A stretch of DNA of 18,286 nucleotides from Pseudomonas sp. BGr12 (GTDB lineage Bacteria > Pseudomonadota > Gammaproteobacteria > Pseudomonadales > Pseudomonadaceae): contig NZ_JALRNF010000065.1 in NCBI RefSeq assembly GCF_030272895.1, forward strand, positions 1-18,286, given 5' to 3'. Of the stretch, positions 14,459-18,286 are shown piece by piece. Both the position numbers and the translations under genes were made by a program. The first letter of the stretch is position 1; every line of letters starts with the position of its first letter. The notes under the pieces are model-generated. The model saw only the letters and a list, made by a program, of their open reading frames with translations. It was not told where the DNA came from and ran no database searches.

Positions 14459-15400
14459 ATGAAAAGCGGTGCCATCGGCTGTGCTGTGCTTTTGATGACT
14501 TTCCAGGGGGCTGCCAGTGCCGCAGACCCGTCGGCGTGCCACGCGCCGCAGTTCGCAGATGTCGGCTGGACCGATATCACCCTCACCACGTCCCTGACCA
14601 CTGCTCTGCTGGAAGGGCTGGGCTATGCCCCCAAGGTCATGACCCTGTCGACCGGCATCGCCTATAAAGCGATGCAAGGCAAAAGCATCGATGTATTCCT
14701 CGGGACCTGGGATCCGGCACTGATGGAAGCCGCCCGCCCTTACTATGAGAACAAGTCGATCCAGACGGTGCGGTTGAACCTCACCGGCGCCAAGTTCACC
14801 CTTGCGGTGCCGCGCTATGTCTATGAGCAAGGGGTCAAAAGCTATGCCGACCTCAACACCTACAAGGAAAAGTTTGGCGGCAAGATCTACGGCGTAGAGC
14901 CAGGTGGAAACAAGCCGATCCAGAACCTGATCGCCGACAATGCCTATGGCCTGGGCAGCTGGAGCCTGGTCGAATCCAGCGAGAAAGGCATGCTCACCCA
15001 GGTCAACAGGCAGATCAGGAAGTCGGACTGGATCGTGTTCCTGGGCTGGGCACCGCACCCGATGAACAAGAACATCGAGCTGGAGTACCTGTCAGGCGGC
15101 GACAAGTACTACGGTGAGAACTTCGGCGCTTCATCGGTGCGCACCGACGTGCGCAGCGGCTACCTGGATGAATGCCCCAATGTCGGCCAACTGCTGAAGA
15201 ACCTGGAGTTCTCCATCGACGCTGAAAACACCATGATGGACTACGTGCTCAATGGCGGGCTAGATCCACGCACTGCGGCAAGGAAATGGCTGGACGCGCA
15301 TCCCGAGTGGCTGGATAAGACACTGGCAGAGGTGCAGACCCTGGACGGTCAACCTGGGCTTGCGGCGGTAAAGTCTTACCTGGCTGCGGCGGCGAAATAG
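14459..15400 (+). CDS. Orphan choline/betaine/carnitine-type ABC substrate-binding protein
   Basis: A 313-residue periplasmic binding protein of the ChoX/CbcX/BetX/CaiX (OpuAC) family. The signal peptide is residues 1-21 (ASA before AD). Aromatic-box tryptophans are visible at W37 (VGWTDI), W84 (GTWDP) and W197 (LGWAPHP); the position where ChoX carries a tyrosine appears to be F113. C27 and C239 could form the family disulfide. No permease or ATPase is adjacent, so it probably serves a shared core transporter such as CbcWV, as the orphan proteins BetX and CaiX do in other pseudomonads. The ATG has AAGGGGGT upstream. It is divergent from the repressor-amidase operon. The exact ligand (choline, betaine, carnitine or other) is undecided. 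Confidence 0.85.
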   Translation: MKSGAIGCAVLLMTFQGAASAADPSACHAPQFADVGWTDITLTTSLTTALLEGLGYAPKVMTLSTGIAYKAMQGKSIDVFLGTWDPALMEAARPYYENKSIQTVRLNLTGAKFTLAVPRYVYEQGVKSYADLNTYKEKFGGKIYGVEPGGNKPIQNLIADNAYGLGSWSLVESSEKGMLTQVNRQIRKSDWIVFLGWAPHPMNKNIELEYLSGGDKYYGENFGASSVRTDVRSGYLDECPNVGQLLKNLEFSIDAENTMMDYVLNGGLDPRTAARKWLDAHPEWLDKTLAEVQTLDGQPGLAAVKSYLAAAAK

Positions 15401-17970
<2,570 letters not shown>

Positions 17971-17994
17971 GCCGTACGCCTCGGGTCACTGATG

Positions 17995-18020
17995 CAATCG
18001 CCCCGCTAGCGGGGCGATTG
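17995..18020 (+). terminator. katG terminator hairpin
   Basis: A perfect 26-bp palindrome starts 24 nt after the katG stop. It can form a stem of about 10 to 11 bp (CAATCGCCCC with GGGGCGATTG) around a GCTAGC centre. A T-run (TATTTTT) follows only about 12 nt later, so termination may be less than complete. It is distinct in sequence from the REPs. Confidence 0.65.
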
Positions 18021-18086
18021 TCATCTGATCTGTATTTTTCTGCGCAACCTGCATCTGTTATGAAAACCCTGACACTCCGACAATGA

Positions 18087-18109
18087 AGCGCCTACGAGGC
18101 ACTTTTTTT
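18087..18109 (+). terminator. T-tailed hairpin before the small membrane-protein gene
   Basis: AGCGCCT (18087-18093) pairs with AGGCACT (18097-18103), with one mismatch and a 3-nt loop, followed directly by a run of seven T (18103-18109). This is intrinsic-terminator architecture, lying 18 nt before the ATG of the miniprotein. It may be a backup katG terminator or a leader attenuator for the small gene. Confidence 0.5.
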
Positions 18110-18127
18110 GTTCTGTTCGGAGTACAT

Positions 18128-18211
18128 ATGGCCAAGCTTGCAATTTTCGTGGTGGGATTTCTGTTGCTGGCTATCGGCATTGGGGCGCTGGGGACGATTT
18201 CGCCGCTGTAA
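18128..18211 (+). CDS. Putative 27-residue single-span membrane miniprotein
   Basis: The ORF encodes 27 residues starting MAKLAIFVVGFLLLAIGIG and ending TISPL. It has one lysine, then a continuous hydrophobic helix with regularly placed glycines (G10, G17, G19, G22), and so is long enough to cross the membrane once. GGAG lies 5 nt before the ATG at 18128. An in-frame ATG at 18083 would give 42 residues but has no ribosome-binding site and would run through the hairpin. I do not recognise a family. The good ribosome-binding site and coherent hydrophobicity argue for a real gene; its size leaves doubt. Confidence 0.5.
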   Translation: MAKLAIFVVGFLLLAIGIGALGTISPL

Positions 18212-18228
18212 TGAAATTGCTGTCGCGT

Positions 18229-18286
18229 GTGGGAGCGGGCTTGCCCCGCGATGCGGCGGTGCGATCAATCGCGGGGCAAGCCCGCT
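18229..18286. repeat. REP inverted pair (family 1), cut by the window edge
   Basis: The arm at 18229-18251 is identical to that at 6457-6479. The reverse-complement arm begins at 18269 and is truncated after 18 bases by the end of the window, with a 17-nt loop between. It lies 17 nt after the miniprotein stop and would act as its 3' end structure. Confidence 0.88.

Noticed and set aside
14186..15058. Minus-strand ORF overlapping the repressor and binding-protein genes
   Set aside because: It spans the operator spacer and the wrong frame of two clear genes.

Overview
The window is a piece of a fluorescent Pseudomonas chromosome, most like the P. putida/P. fluorescens lineage. The evidence is GC-rich coding sequence, two REP families typical of that genus built on GTGGGAGC, and a gene order matching the P. 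aeruginosa ferripyoverdine iron-release locus (PA2403-PA2412). No tRNA, rRNA, CRISPR array, transposase or phage gene was seen.

Positions 1-323 are a non-coding leader with two hairpins, a (CCAAG)4 tandem and a Fur-box-like site. Positions 324-6439 hold eight plus-strand genes, fpvGHJK-fpvCDEF. All but one junction overlap by 1 or 4 nt. FpvG is a membrane PepSY reductase, FpvH, FpvJ and FpvK are its small partners, FpvC and FpvF are periplasmic binding proteins, and FpvD/FpvE form the ABC ATPase and permease. Together they strip iron from pyoverdine in the periplasm by reduction and import it. A perfect REP inverted repeat closes the operon.

A minus-strand group (9299 to 6570) follows: a stand-alone MbtH-like protein and a type II thioesterase, both accessory factors of non-ribosomal peptide (pyoverdine) synthesis, then an isochorismatase-fold hydrolase and a DUF1615 lipoprotein. 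The last two are not part of the P. aeruginosa arrangement as I recall it.

Positions 9526-12314 are a patchwork of small plus-strand genes: a UPF0149 protein, an unrecognised 129-residue protein paired with a BRCT-domain protein, and a GFA-type zinc protein. Two clusters of a second REP family separate them.

Positions 12352-15400 form a compact divergent module: a BetI-like TetR repressor and an amidase-signature hydrolase on the minus strand, and an orphan choline/betaine/carnitine-type binding protein on the plus strand. Between them lies a 12-bp perfect inverted repeat with a core resembling BetI operators. This looks like a self-regulated unit for sensing, capturing and possibly hydrolysing a quaternary-amine compound, and is the best candidate for an uncharacterised system here.

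The window ends with katG (catalase-peroxidase), a strong palindromic terminator, a 27-residue single-span membrane miniprotein preceded by a terminator-like hairpin, and another REP cut by the window edge.
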